Below are positions 38,714-47,085 of a stretch of 64,000 nucleotides of DNA, in pieces. A program made the position numbers and the translations under genes. The DNA is from Thiogranum longum. Lineage in GTDB: Bacteria; Pseudomonadota; Gammaproteobacteria; DSM-19610. Numbering within the stretch: position 1 is the stretch's first letter; every line of letters starts with the position of its first letter. The notes under the pieces were generated by a model. The model searched no databases and was not told where the DNA came from. It was given only the letters and a program-made list of their open reading frames with translations. The stretch is taken from positions 2,054,242 through 2,118,241 of the forward strand of contig NZ_SMFX01000001.1 of assembly GCF_004339085.1 (NCBI RefSeq), in the 5' to 3' direction.

Positions 38714-39634
38714 TTACTGTTTTTTAAACAGACAGCGCCCGCGCGAGCCGGGAAGGCAGGTGCGCTCATCTATCCAGATAGCATTATCCAGCACTGCGCC
38801 GCTCAGATCTGCAGCTTCGATCGTTGCGCCACTGAGGTTGGCGTAGGACAGGTTGGTTTCTGTCAGGCGTGCCGCGCGAAGATTGGCACCGCGCAATGTT
38901 GCACCAAACAGATTGGCGTGAGAAAGATTGGACTGCTCGAGGTTGGCAAGGTCAAAGCGGGCGTATTCCAGACTTGCACCACTGAGATTTGCCCGGCTGA
39001 GCCGTGCCAGTTCAAGCCGGGCATTTCCCAGTCTGGCACCGACCAGGTTGGCATCCTCCAGTTTTACCCCGGATAAATTACAATGACTCCAGTCCACGCC
39101 GGGGTGTGGTCTGGCGCTGCAATCCGGTGGTGCCACATCAGGCTCGACTTTTTCCAGCATAAAGCTGATGGCAAAACCGGCCAAAACCATCATGGTAAAG
39201 ATCAGCGGGTAGCGGTACAGCTTTCCGTTAGCATGTGCAGCATGCGCCACCCGGTATTTGAGGTCACGGTGTCGCAGGGCATTGTCTGTTTCAGCCTGTC
39301 TACGCTCCTGGCCACTGCGCCGCTCCTTGACGGACTGAGGCACATCCGTTTCCCGGTCACGCCGGTCGCCCGGGGCGCGTTCATCTTCACGCATCTGCGC
39401 CATGAGTAATAACTGACTGGTCTCTTCACTGGGCGGAAGTTTCATAATCTCCGGAATCAGTTCCGGGTAATCCCTTACAAGCGCCCATTCACCACCTTCC
39501 GGCTTCAGTTCGTCGGTTTCACGAATCCGGCCCAGCAGGATATATCGGCTGATCTGGCGGTCGGGGTAGGGCCCTCTTGCCACATTGTTGCGGCGTGTAT
39601 ACCAAAGCACCCGCCTGCTACCGTCTGCACTCAT
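38714..39634 (-). CDS. Membrane-anchored pentapeptide-repeat protein with GYF-like N-terminus
   Basis: A 306-residue protein in three parts. Residues 8-45 (VLWYTRRNNVARGPYPDRQI...) resemble a GYF_2-type module. A charged linker follows, then a membrane helix at about residues 143-160 (YPLIFTMMVLAGFAISFML). The C-terminal part, about 185-285, consists of A(D/N)LXX pentapeptide repeats that should form a quadrilateral beta-helix. The topology places the helix on the opposite side of the membrane from the N-terminus. The function is unknown; gyrase-protection-type roles are not supported by anything visible. Confidence 0.8.
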   Translation of the reverse strand: MSADGSRRVLWYTRRNNVARGPYPDRQISRYILLGRIRETDELKPEGGEWALVRDYPELIPEIMKLPPSEETSQLLLMAQMREDERAPGDRRDRETDVPQSVKERRSGQERRQAETDNALRHRDLKYRVAHAAHANGKLYRYPLIFTMMVLAGFAISFMLEKVEPDVAPPDCSARPHPGVDWSHCNLSGVKLEDANLVGARLGNARLELARLSRANLSGASLEYARFDLANLEQSNLSHANLFGATLRGANLRAARLTETNLSYANLSGATIEAADLSGAVLDNAIWIDERTCLPGSRGRCLFKKQ

Positions 39635-39726
39635 GATTATCCTTGTCCGTTACCCTGCTTTACATTCACTTCAGTCATGGAATGATGCAGTATAGATGCC
39701 AGTTTTATGCCACAGGACCAAACAGC

Positions 39727-41256
39727 ATGGAAACCTCGGGGCCTACGTCCGGCTCACCGCCGGTAACCGGTACAAATGTCGCTGCAACCACGATTCGCTG
39801 GCAGGTCGGTCAGTTGCTGCAGGCAACGGTTGCGGAATCACTTGCCGGCAAAATTCTGCTCTCCATCGGTAATCGGCAGGTCAGCAGCGACTCTTCACTG
39901 CCCCTCGAGAAAGGCCAGCAACTGACCGTACAGGTGCGCAGCCTGGGTGAAGTTCCCGTATTACGTATTACATCTGGCCCTGCAAGTACCACGCTGGCAC
40001 AGGCGATGCGTACCCTGACCCCACAGCAGGACAGCATGACACCACTGCTTGCCAGCCTCTCCCGGCTGGCGAATACCCCTCAGCCACCTGTTCCCCCGCT
40101 CATCCGTGAACTGACCCGTTCAATGATGCGCAACCTGCCGGACACTGCTGCGGTAACCCGACCGGACACGCTGCGAACCGCTATTGAACGGTCCGGTCTG
40201 TTACTTGAACGCCACCTTGCGCAACAGGCAAACAGACCCTCTGCGCAAAGTCCGGGACCTGGCCCGGTGGCGGCAATAGAAAAAGATTTCAAGGCCAACC
40301 TGTTACAACTGATAGACCGGTTGCGCAACTGGCCGGGCAGCACACCCGGACCACGGGCACCTTCTGTTGCAAGATCACCTGTTGCCCCGACATTGGCCGC
40401 TGCGCCTGTAGTGACAACCCCGGGCACTTTACGCGACACGCCACTGGCCCCACCGGCAAGTACTGTCCGCGGCGGTAACAGCAGTACCGGCAATCCCTCC
40501 CCCACAGGCGGCACCAGCCCGGCCAATACCGCACCGGCAACATCAACCGTCAGTGCCGACCAGTTGCACCGTGCGTTACAGTCGGGTGTACGTACACCGC
40601 TGGCTGACGCCCGACCTGTTCCAGTGAGCACTCCCCTGCCTGTAACAGCAGCCCTGCCGACCGCGGGTACAAGTAGCGGATCGCTGCTTCCTGCCCTGCC
40701 CGGCCCGGTTCTGCCACCTTTTCCTGGCGGCATGCCAGCACCACAGGCGGCTGTCCAGGCAACGATCGATCTGGCGAACAGGATCGGAAATCTTCGCACC
40801 GATCTTCTAAGACAAGCCGAAGCCGCGCTGGCACGCATTCAGTTACACCAGTTGGCCAGCCAGCCTCGTGAAGTCGAAAGGGGTCTGCTGGAGTGGCTGT
40901 TCGAGCTTCCCGTGCGACGCGGAGATGACATCGACTTGTGGTCGATGCGGTTTGCCCGGGAACAGGCAGACCCGCGCACGAAAAAGCGCCAGGCGCAACA
41001 CCGCTGGTCGGTACAACTGGCATTTGACCTGCCAGGACTGGGTCCGGTACAGGCACAGATTACACTCCGTGGCGAACGCGTATCGACGCGTTTCTGGACA
41101 GGTAATGAAGAAGCCTTGCCCCTGTTCCGGGATAACCTGCAAGCCCTGCAAAAAATGTTCGGTAAGGCAGGACTTGAAACCGGTGAACTGGACTGCGTAC
41201 CTGGCCCGATGCCCACGGGTGCAACAGCACCCTCTCTGATCAGGGAAAAAATATGA
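39727..41256 (+). CDS. fliK: FliK-like flagellar hook-length control protein
   Basis: A 509-residue protein. The N-terminal part is followed by a long Pro/Thr/Ala/Ser-rich linker (about residues 210-345) and a C-terminal Flg_hook domain (RWSVQLAFDLPGLGPVQAQI...LFRDNLQALQKMFGKAGLETGEL). It resembles the FliK paralogue found in Pseudomonas-type genomes next to an FlhB-C-like gene, rather than the fliK directly upstream of fliL. The start METSGPTSG at 39727 was chosen over upstream in-frame starts because those residues look non-coding. Its stop overlaps the next gene. Confidence 0.8.
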   Translation: METSGPTSGSPPVTGTNVAATTIRWQVGQLLQATVAESLAGKILLSIGNRQVSSDSSLPLEKGQQLTVQVRSLGEVPVLRITSGPASTTLAQAMRTLTPQQDSMTPLLASLSRLANTPQPPVPPLIRELTRSMMRNLPDTAAVTRPDTLRTAIERSGLLLERHLAQQANRPSAQSPGPGPVAAIEKDFKANLLQLIDRLRNWPGSTPGPRAPSVARSPVAPTLAAAPVVTTPGTLRDTPLAPPASTVRGGNSSTGNPSPTGGTSPANTAPATSTVSADQLHRALQSGVRTPLADARPVPVSTPLPVTAALPTAGTSSGSLLPALPGPVLPPFPGGMPAPQAAVQATIDLANRIGNLRTDLLRQAEAALARIQLHQLASQPREVERGLLEWLFELPVRRGDDIDLWSMRFAREQADPRTKKRQAQHRWSVQLAFDLPGLGPVQAQITLRGERVSTRFWTGNEEALPLFRDNLQALQKMFGKAGLETGELDCVPGPMPTGATAPSLIREKI

Positions 41257-41540
41257 GTCAGCGTAACAAACCCGTTGCGCTTGCAGTTGCACTGGAATAT
41301 GACGGTGATAGCGCTCCACGCGTTACCGCAAAGGGTCGTGACGCACTGGCAGAAAAGATACTGCAGGTTGCCCGCAAGCACGGTATCCCCATACAGGAAA
41401 ACCAGCCACTGGCTTCGATACTGGCCAATATAGAACTGGGAGAAGAAATTCCGGAATCACTGTACCTGGCCGTCGCACAGGTCATTGCCTTTGCGTACTA
41501 CCTGTCCGGGAAGGTACCGGAGGAACCCGGTACGGAATAG
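41253..41540 (+). CDS. FlhB C-terminal-domain-like protein (EscU/YscU/HrcU family)
   Basis: A 95-residue soluble protein equivalent to the cytosolic C-terminal domain of FlhB after the NPTH cleavage site. KPVALAVALEYDGDSAPRVTAKG aligns with the post-cleavage strand, but the Asn-Pro-Thr-His itself is absent. Proteins of this type can substitute for FlhB-C in substrate-specificity switching with FliK. It overlaps the FliK-like gene by 4 bp, which supports a joint role. It converges on the DUF2802 gene with only 6 bp between. Confidence 0.88.
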   Translation: MSQRNKPVALAVALEYDGDSAPRVTAKGRDALAEKILQVARKHGIPIQENQPLASILANIELGEEIPESLYLAVAQVIAFAYYLSGKVPEEPGTE

Positions 41541-41546
41541 AACTTG

Positions 41547-41945
41547 TCAGGCCGCGCCGCGGCGTTGCATCATCACCAGCAATTCGGCTTCACCACGCGT
41601 CAAACCGCAGGTATCGACCAGTTCTTCAATATCGGCGCCCTTGTTGACCAGCTGACTGGCCTGGTTATAGGGACGCTCACCGACTGCACGCATTTCCAGG
41701 TCGTTCTGTCGTTCGATAATACGTTGCATCTGGTGTTCCAGGCGTAAAACATGCTCTCCGGCACCCACCGAAGCATTGCACAATGCGCCCAGTTCCTGCT
41801 CCAGTTGCCGGATACGTTCGCGTGCACTGGCGTGCTGTTCGCGAATTTCAGTCTGTTCGCCCCTGAGCTGGAACACGGTAATGACCTGAAGCAGGATACA
41901 GCCAAGAAGGCCAACGACCAGAAATGACAGAATCAGGGTTGTCAT
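41547..41945 (-). CDS. DUF2802 membrane-anchored coiled-coil protein
   Basis: A 132-residue protein with an N-terminal membrane helix (residues 4-24) and a coiled coil (about 30-85). Its end, ADIEELVDTCGLTRGEAELLVMM, is a helix-turn-helix-like DUF2802 signature. Its place at the end of the cheW run is conserved in polar flagellates. The function is unknown; it may link the chemotaxis array to the pole. An AGGTGAT ribosome site precedes ATG 41945, nine bases after the stop of the 58-aa gene. Confidence 0.88.
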   Translation of the reverse strand: MTTLILSFLVVGLLGCILLQVITVFQLRGEQTEIREQHASARERIRQLEQELGALCNASVGAGEHVLRLEHQMQRIIERQNDLEMRAVGERPYNQASQLVNKGADIEELVDTCGLTRGEAELLVMMQRRGAA

Positions 41946-41954
41946 GATATCACC

Positions 41955-42131
41955 TCATACATACTCATCGATTTGGGACCCGTCATCCTTGCGAGGCTTG
42001 CGCTTGTCCTGCTGGTCCTTGCGCTCACTTTCCGGTTTGCGTTGTGGAGCTTTGTTGCTCTCACCCGGCCGCGAACCCGGCTGGCCAGGGAGTATTCGGT
42101 AGGCTGGTGGCAAGCTCCCGATATCGCCCAT
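41955..42131 (-). CDS. Small charged protein between cheW and DUF2802 (58 aa)
   Basis: The protein begins MGDIGSLPPAYRILPGQ, continues with a Lys/Arg/Glu/Gln-rich disordered middle and closes with DDGSQIDEYV. It lies in the same frame as cheW, separated by the cheW stop and 36 bp. The stop is 9 bp before the DUF2802 start, so it fits the operon with no wasted space. A different-frame ORF over the same DNA (41942-42160) lacks protein-like composition. Short genes with an acidic IDEY-type C-terminus occur at this place in other polar flagellates, as far as I recall. Function unknown. Confidence 0.7.
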   Translation of the reverse strand: MGDIGSLPPAYRILPGQPGSRPGESNKAPQRKPESERKDQQDKRKPRKDDGSQIDEYV

Positions 42132-42167
42132 GTCTGCATGTCCGCGTGAGCCACCGGCATGAACCAG

Positions 42168-42650
42168 TCAGAGACTGGCCAGCTCGTCCCACTCTTCGTC
42201 GGTGAGCAGTTTGTTCAGGTCCACAAGGATCAGCAACTCGTTCTCACGACTGGCGACACCCTGAATGTAATTGGCACTTTCGTCGCTACCGACATTTGGT
42301 GCCGATTCAACCTCGGAGGTTGCAACATCGACTACCTCAGCCACGCAGTCGACGAGAATCCCGACAACGTGCCTGGCGGTCTCGATAATCACGATACGGG
42401 TTGAATCGGTTACTTCCGTTGTTGCCAGACCCAGTCGAGTGCGGGTGTCGATGACTGTCACAACATTGCCGCGCAGGTTGATAATGCCAAGCACGTAATG
42501 GGGTGCGCCGGGGACGGGTGCGATCTCGGATACTCGCAGGACTTCCTGCACCTGCATCACGTTGATACCGTAGGTTTCATCCGCAAGGCGAAATGTAACC
42601 CACTGAACTATATCGTCTTTTGAATTTACATTGGCAACCGCGTTGGACAT
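42168..42650 (-). CDS. cheW: Chemotaxis coupling protein CheW
   Basis: A 160-residue adaptor linking chemoreceptors to CheA. It is a single CheW domain: QWVTFRLADETYGINVMQVQEVLR, PHYVLGIINLRGNVVTVIDTRTRLGL and a C-terminal ANYIQGVASRENELLILVDLNKLL. It is 86 bp downstream of parP. A short acidic tail follows the domain. Confidence 0.96.
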   Translation of the reverse strand: MSNAVANVNSKDDIVQWVTFRLADETYGINVMQVQEVLRVSEIAPVPGAPHYVLGIINLRGNVVTVIDTRTRLGLATTEVTDSTRIVIIETARHVVGILVDCVAEVVDVATSEVESAPNVGSDESANYIQGVASRENELLILVDLNKLLTDEEWDELASL

Positions 42651-42736
42651 GTCCGACCTCGCTCCAGTTTTTCATCATCGTGAAGGCCCGTCAAAAACCG
42701 GTCGCCATCACGCTCATGCAGGTAGAAATGCAGTAA

Positions 42737-43390
42737 TCATGCCATTGCCTCGGCGAGTTGCCGTGCCAGCTCGTCGATATCCAGCAAGGCGCACATCTGT
42801 TCTATAACGCTACCTGCCAGCCAGCGACGCTTGCCAGCGGCAGTGCGCCATTTCACTTGTCCGGCTTCAAGATCAATGACATCGCCGATTCTTGAGCAAG
42901 CCAGTGACCAGCGCCCCCCGTCTACCACAACCAGCTGTGCTGCCCGCTCGCTGATATCATCATCGAGTTGCGCAGCCCGGTCAGGGGGCAACACAAAGCG
43001 GGCCGTATCAACAACCGTCGACTGCACGCCCTGGTAAGGCATAACAGCGGGGAAAAGTGACGAATACCCCGGTATTTCTGTCAGCCCATGCATGTTCTGC
43101 ACGACACCCTTGAGTTTTGCCAGTGGCACCGCCAGCGTCAGGCCTGCCACTTCAAACAACAACGCCTGGAAACGTGTTTCAGCCCACTCTGGAACCGTGT
43201 CTGCAAGTGAGACAGTCACCTGCTCAGGCTGGACAGGCTGCACCTCAACCGGCGCCTGCTCCTCTGCCTTTCGCTGGATTTCTGTAACCTGCACAAGCGG
43301 CGTCGGCACACCTGTCAGCAACGCATCCAGGTAACTGCCCAGTGCCAGTTGCTGTTCCAGCAGACTGTCCTGTTTGGTCGTGGCCTTCAT
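42737..43390 (-). CDS. parP: ParP-like CheW-domain protein (array localisation)
   Basis: A 217-residue protein: an N-terminal Pro/Gln/Glu-rich segment to about residue 65, then a CheW-like domain (ARFQALLFEVAGLTLAVPLAKLKGVV...PAVMPYQGVQSTVVDTARFVLP). In Vibrio and Pseudomonas, ParP binds CheA and ParC and keeps chemotaxis arrays at the cell pole. The 4-bp ATGA overlap with parC and the order parC-parP-cheW support this identity. The N-terminal interaction segment is only weakly recognisable. Confidence 0.85.
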   Translation of the reverse strand: MKATTKQDSLLEQQLALGSYLDALLTGVPTPLVQVTEIQRKAEEQAPVEVQPVQPEQVTVSLADTVPEWAETRFQALLFEVAGLTLAVPLAKLKGVVQNMHGLTEIPGYSSLFPAVMPYQGVQSTVVDTARFVLPPDRAAQLDDDISERAAQLVVVDGGRWSLACSRIGDVIDLEAGQVKWRTAAGKRRWLAGSVIEQMCALLDIDELARQLAEAMA

Positions 43391-44187
43391 TGTGACGCTG
43401 CCTGCGCCATGGGTATATCCGGTTCCTGTAACCAGCGTACCAGTGAAGCATAGGCTTCCGTACCACGTGCCGACGGGCTGTGGAGGTCAATAGGCACACC
43501 GGCCCGACTGGCCTCACGGAACTGGGTATCAACGGGAATAACGCGCGACCACAGGTACTCACCGTGCTGGTCGCGCATGGCACGCAGTGCATCCATCGAG
43601 GCACGCGTGCGGCGATCAAAGAAGGTTGGAATGATGGTATAGGCCAGATTCCCGCCACGTGCGCGACTGATCATTTGCAAGGTATGTAACATACGCTCCA
43701 GCCCTTTCAGTGCCAGGAACTCGGTTTGCACCGGAATCAGAAGCTGCTGGCAGGCAGCCAGTGCATTCACCATCAGGATACCCAGCATGGGCGGGCAATC
43801 CATGAGAACGTAGTCGAACCGGTCAGACAGGCGCCTGAGTGTATCGGCAATCACCAGCCCCATACCGTCACGTGCGCCGAGCTGGCGGTCCAGAGTAGCC
43901 ATGGCAGTGGATGCAGGCATTAAAGTCAAACCTTCGACACCGGTCGGGTATAGCAGTCTATCCAGTGCCGTCAGTGGCTCTCCGGCAGCCTTTGCATTAA
44001 ACAGGGTGTATACGCTGTACTCGACACTATCCGGGTCAAACCTGAAATAGGCACTCAGAGAGCCCTGAGGATCCAGGTCTATCAGTAGTACACGCTTGCC
44101 CTGCTTTGCCAGCAAACTACCAACGCTTACCGCCGTCGTGGTTTTTCCGACCCCGCCTTTCTGGTTGGATACCGTCCAGATGATCAT
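43387..44187 (-). CDS. parC: ParA-family ATPase ParC, chemotaxis cluster positioning
   Basis: A 266-residue MinD/ParA ATPase with the deviant Walker A KGGVGKTTTAVSVGSLLA right at the N-terminus (residues 10-27), DLDPQGSL, and DYVLMDCPPMLGILMVNAL. In the chemotaxis operon this protein directs polar recruitment and segregation of chemoreceptor arrays together with ParP. Overlaps with motD upstream and parP downstream (4 bp each) show it belongs to the motility operon and is not a chromosome-partition parA. Confidence 0.93.
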   Translation of the reverse strand: MIIWTVSNQKGGVGKTTTAVSVGSLLAKQGKRVLLIDLDPQGSLSAYFRFDPDSVEYSVYTLFNAKAAGEPLTALDRLLYPTGVEGLTLMPASTAMATLDRQLGARDGMGLVIADTLRRLSDRFDYVLMDCPPMLGILMVNALAACQQLLIPVQTEFLALKGLERMLHTLQMISRARGGNLAYTIIPTFFDRRTRASMDALRAMRDQHGEYLWSRVIPVDTQFREASRAGVPIDLHSPSARGTEAYASLVRWLQEPDIPMAQAASQ

Positions 44188-45113
44188 GGTCCGGCACCTG
44201 TTGCAGTGACCGGGCGGGTTGCATCCCGCTCTGTCTGCAGATGCTCTACACTCTGACTGACGCGCGGATCCGCGCCGGACATTATCACCAGTACGACACG
44301 CCGGTTTCGTGAACGGCCTTCCGGCGTATCATTACTGGCTATTGGGCGATATTCACCATAACCAATCGCTGCCATCCGTTCCGGGCTGACACCAAGACGG
44401 GTAAACAGATGCACCACACTCGCAGCCCTTGCCGCCGACAGCTCCCAATTGGAACGGAACTCGAAGTTATCGATAGGTACATTATCGGTGAAACCTTCAA
44501 CGTGTATTGTATTGTTCAAAGGAGCCAGCTTCTCTGCCAACTTGCGCAATACAGGTTGTGCACCGGCTGCCAGTTCCGCACTACCTGAGCCAAAAAGAAT
44601 GCTCGACTTGATCTCGACTTCGATCCAGCGTTTGTCACGGCGTACATCAATCAACCCGTTGTCCATCAGTTCGGACATAGCCTGTTCAATGGAATCTGCC
44701 AGTGCTTCAGAAGCCGCATCAATTTCTTTTTCCTGCCGGGCAGCTTTTTCCTCGGCTTCATGCGCAGCCTTTTCCCGTTCTTCCTTTAGCTTCTTGTCGA
44801 GTCTTTCACGAATATCCCGTTCAGGCAGAGGAAGCCTGAACAGCTCGATGACGGGTTTATTACGGTTGAGGGGGTTCTCGGACTGAATAGGTGAACGCAT
44901 CAGGTCGCCAATCTGAACAGGCTCCATACTGCGTGTCGGATCAGCGAACGCAGCCACCATGGAATCTGACAGCACACGGTACTTGCCCTCGTTTACCGAC
45001 GAAATTGAATACATAACGACGAAGAAAGCAAACAACAGGGTAATAAAATCCGCATAGGAAACCAGCCATCGATCGTGGTTTTCATGTTCCTCTACGCGTT
45101 TTCTTCTTGCCAT
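44184..45113 (-). CDS. motD: Flagellar motor stator protein MotD (MotB family)
   Basis: A 309-residue stator B subunit. The N-terminal membrane helix contains SYADFITLLFAFFVVMYS with the proton-carrying Asp in the YADF motif. A Lys/Glu-rich coiled region (about 115-160) and a C-terminal OmpA-like peptidoglycan-binding domain (VEGFTDNVPI...SAARAASVVHLF) follow. The start at 45113 (MARRKRVEEHENHDRW) is the family start; an upstream extension is rejected. It is paired with motC. Confidence 0.95.
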   Translation of the reverse strand: MARRKRVEEHENHDRWLVSYADFITLLFAFFVVMYSISSVNEGKYRVLSDSMVAAFADPTRSMEPVQIGDLMRSPIQSENPLNRNKPVIELFRLPLPERDIRERLDKKLKEEREKAAHEAEEKAARQEKEIDAASEALADSIEQAMSELMDNGLIDVRRDKRWIEVEIKSSILFGSGSAELAAGAQPVLRKLAEKLAPLNNTIHVEGFTDNVPIDNFEFRSNWELSAARAASVVHLFTRLGVSPERMAAIGYGEYRPIASNDTPEGRSRNRRVVLVIMSGADPRVSQSVEHLQTERDATRPVTATGAGP

Positions 45114-45165
45114 ATTTCTTGTCCCGCGGTAATCGCAGCAGATCCTGTCTTGTGTCAACAAGCCG

Positions 45166-45906
45166 CTACAGATAGTACCCCTGTAATTTGGTTTCAATAT
45201 TGCGCGGATTCTCCCCTTCAGCAATCGATATCACACCCTCTACTATCATCTCCCGGAACTGGCTCTGGGCATGGACCTGGCTCTTCAGTTTGTTCGCCAT
45301 GGGAAGAAAAAGCAGGTTGGCGAATCCGACTCCGTAAATGGTGGCAACAAAAGCTGTCGCGATCCCGCTTCCCAGCTTGGAGGGGTCTGCCAGGTTGTTC
45401 ATCACATGTATCAGACCCATGACGGCCCCGATGATGCCGATAGTCGGACTATAGCCGCCCAGTCCATCGAAAACTTTTGCTGCCTGCGTATCCTGGTGTT
45501 CCTTACTGTCGATTTCCACTTCAAGAATCGAACGGATAACTTCCGGCTCACTGCCATCGACCAGCAACTGCAATCCCTTGCGGGCAAACTCGTCCGGTTC
45601 TTCCTCAGCGATTGCCTCCAGACCCAGCAGACCTTCGCGGCGTGCAATATTGCTCCAGTTGACAATTTTTTCCGCAGCCTCTTCCGGCTGCAGTTTCACC
45701 GGGAATACCACCCACGAAGATATTTTCATAGCACGCACAAAGGTACGTATCGGTGTCTGCACCATAACCGCACCCAGCGTGCCGCCGGCAACAATGACGA
45801 ATGCTGTCAGCTGCACCAGTGAAGACATATGCCCGCCTTCCAGCACATTGCCACCCAGTATGGCGAACAACGCAAGCAGGATACCGGTGATCGTCAGGAT
45901 ATCCAT
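45166..45906 (-). CDS. motC: Flagellar motor stator protein MotC (MotA family)
   Basis: A 246-residue stator A subunit with four membrane helices and a cytosolic loop (about 58-150) for rotor contact. Motifs: GGTLGAVMVQTP, ARREGLLGLEAI, and GGYSPTIGIIGAVMGLIHVM near TM3. MotC/MotD form the second stator set in Pseudomonas-type flagella; here it is the only stator pair in the window. It lies 3 bp after cheB. Confidence 0.95.
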   Translation of the reverse strand: MDILTITGILLALFAILGGNVLEGGHMSSLVQLTAFVIVAGGTLGAVMVQTPIRTFVRAMKISSWVVFPVKLQPEEAAEKIVNWSNIARREGLLGLEAIAEEEPDEFARKGLQLLVDGSEPEVIRSILEVEIDSKEHQDTQAAKVFDGLGGYSPTIGIIGAVMGLIHVMNNLADPSKLGSGIATAFVATIYGVGFANLLFLPMANKLKSQVHAQSQFREMIVEGVISIAEGENPRNIETKLQGYYL

Positions 45907-45909
45907 ACG

Positions 45910-46971
45910 TCAGGCCCCTGTTGCCTGTGCAATACCGGGGCCGATATCACGTAATGCCATCACCTGGTCACTCAGCCCGGCCTCTGCAACTGCCATCGGC
46001 ATACCATAGATGACACTGGTTTCTTCATCCTGACTCCAGACAGTAGAACCCTGCGCCTTGAGAGTACGCACACCCTCACGACCATCTGCACCCATGCCGG
46101 TCAGTACGACTGCAAGCACCCTTCCGCCGAATACGGAAGCTACAGAATCGAATGTCACATCTGCGCAGGGTTTGTAATGCAGTGACGCATCACCGTCCGA
46201 AATAACGACGCGGACTTCACCCGCCTGTTGTTTCAATGTCATTTGCCGCCCCCCTGGAGCAAGCAGTACCTGGCCCCCACGAACGATGTCGCCATCTTCA
46301 GCTTCCTTGACCTTGATGGCACACTGCTGGTCAAGCCGTGCAGCAAATGCCGGCGTAAAACTTGCGGGCATATGCTGGACCACAACAAGCGGCAGATTGA
46401 AACTGGCCGGCAACCGGCTCAACACCTGGGCAAGCGCCACAGGGCCACCGGTTGAGCTGGCAATGGCTACAATCCGGTAGTCGTCTCTTTTTTTAGCGAC
46501 GGGTGCCCGCACCCGCGTAACGGGCAGGGCAGAAGTAATACGCTTTGCCGGCCGTGCTCTTATGCTGCCCGAAGCCGGTTTAACAACATCACGAATACGC
46601 CTGCACAGGAGCATCCTGGCCTCTTCCCTGTCCTTGGCGATATCCTCAAAACGCTTGGGCAGGAAATCCACCGCGCCCGCCTCAAGTGCATCAAGCGTGG
46701 CTCGCGCACCATCGTGCGTCAGTGAAGAAAACATCAGAATGGGTAAGGGGTTTGATTGCATGATATGACGAACAGCAGTAATGCCATCCATGACAGGCAT
46801 TTCGATATCCATCGTGATGACGTCGGGTTTCAACACAGCAACCTGATCAATGGCCTCCTGGCCATTGGCTGCCGTGCCGATAACTTTCAGCCCGGGATCT
46901 GCTTCCAGTATTTCAACGATGCGCCGGCGAAAAAAACCCGAATCATCGACAACCAATACACGCGTTACCAT
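45910..46971 (-). CDS. cheB: Chemotaxis response regulator methylesterase CheB
   Basis: A 353-residue protein that demethylates or deamidates chemoreceptors. The N-terminal receiver domain carries DDSGFFRRRIVE and VITMDIEMPVMDG with the phosphorylated Asp. A linker follows, then the methylesterase domain with catalytic Ser in IASSTGGPVAL, His in VVVQHMP and Asp in LTGMGADGREG. It lies 114 bp downstream of cheA, a gap large enough for an extra promoter, though none is clear. Confidence 0.97.
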   Translation of the reverse strand: MVTRVLVVDDSGFFRRRIVEILEADPGLKVIGTAANGQEAIDQVAVLKPDVITMDIEMPVMDGITAVRHIMQSNPLPILMFSSLTHDGARATLDALEAGAVDFLPKRFEDIAKDREEARMLLCRRIRDVVKPASGSIRARPAKRITSALPVTRVRAPVAKKRDDYRIVAIASSTGGPVALAQVLSRLPASFNLPLVVVQHMPASFTPAFAARLDQQCAIKVKEAEDGDIVRGGQVLLAPGGRQMTLKQQAGEVRVVISDGDASLHYKPCADVTFDSVASVFGGRVLAVVLTGMGADGREGVRTLKAQGSTVWSQDEETSVIYGMPMAVAEAGLSDQVMALRDIGPGIAQATGA

Positions 46972-47085
46972 GGACTCCGTCCCTTGAATCCTGCACCGAT
47001 CGGCACATATCTGTTATTGATAGAAACAACCTGAGGCAAAACTGGTCTGCATTCCCGGAAATAGCAGTTCACACCTCATTCCTTT

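Noticed and set aside
41942-42160. 72-aa frame overlapping the cheW-DUF2802 gap
   Set aside because: The other frame (41955-42131) has protein-like composition, follows the cheW stop and ends just before DUF2802; this one overlaps DUF2802 and does not look like a protein.
46972-47085. GCCGATCG between cheA and cheB as a sigma-28 -10
   Set aside because: No TAAA-like -35 at the required spacing.
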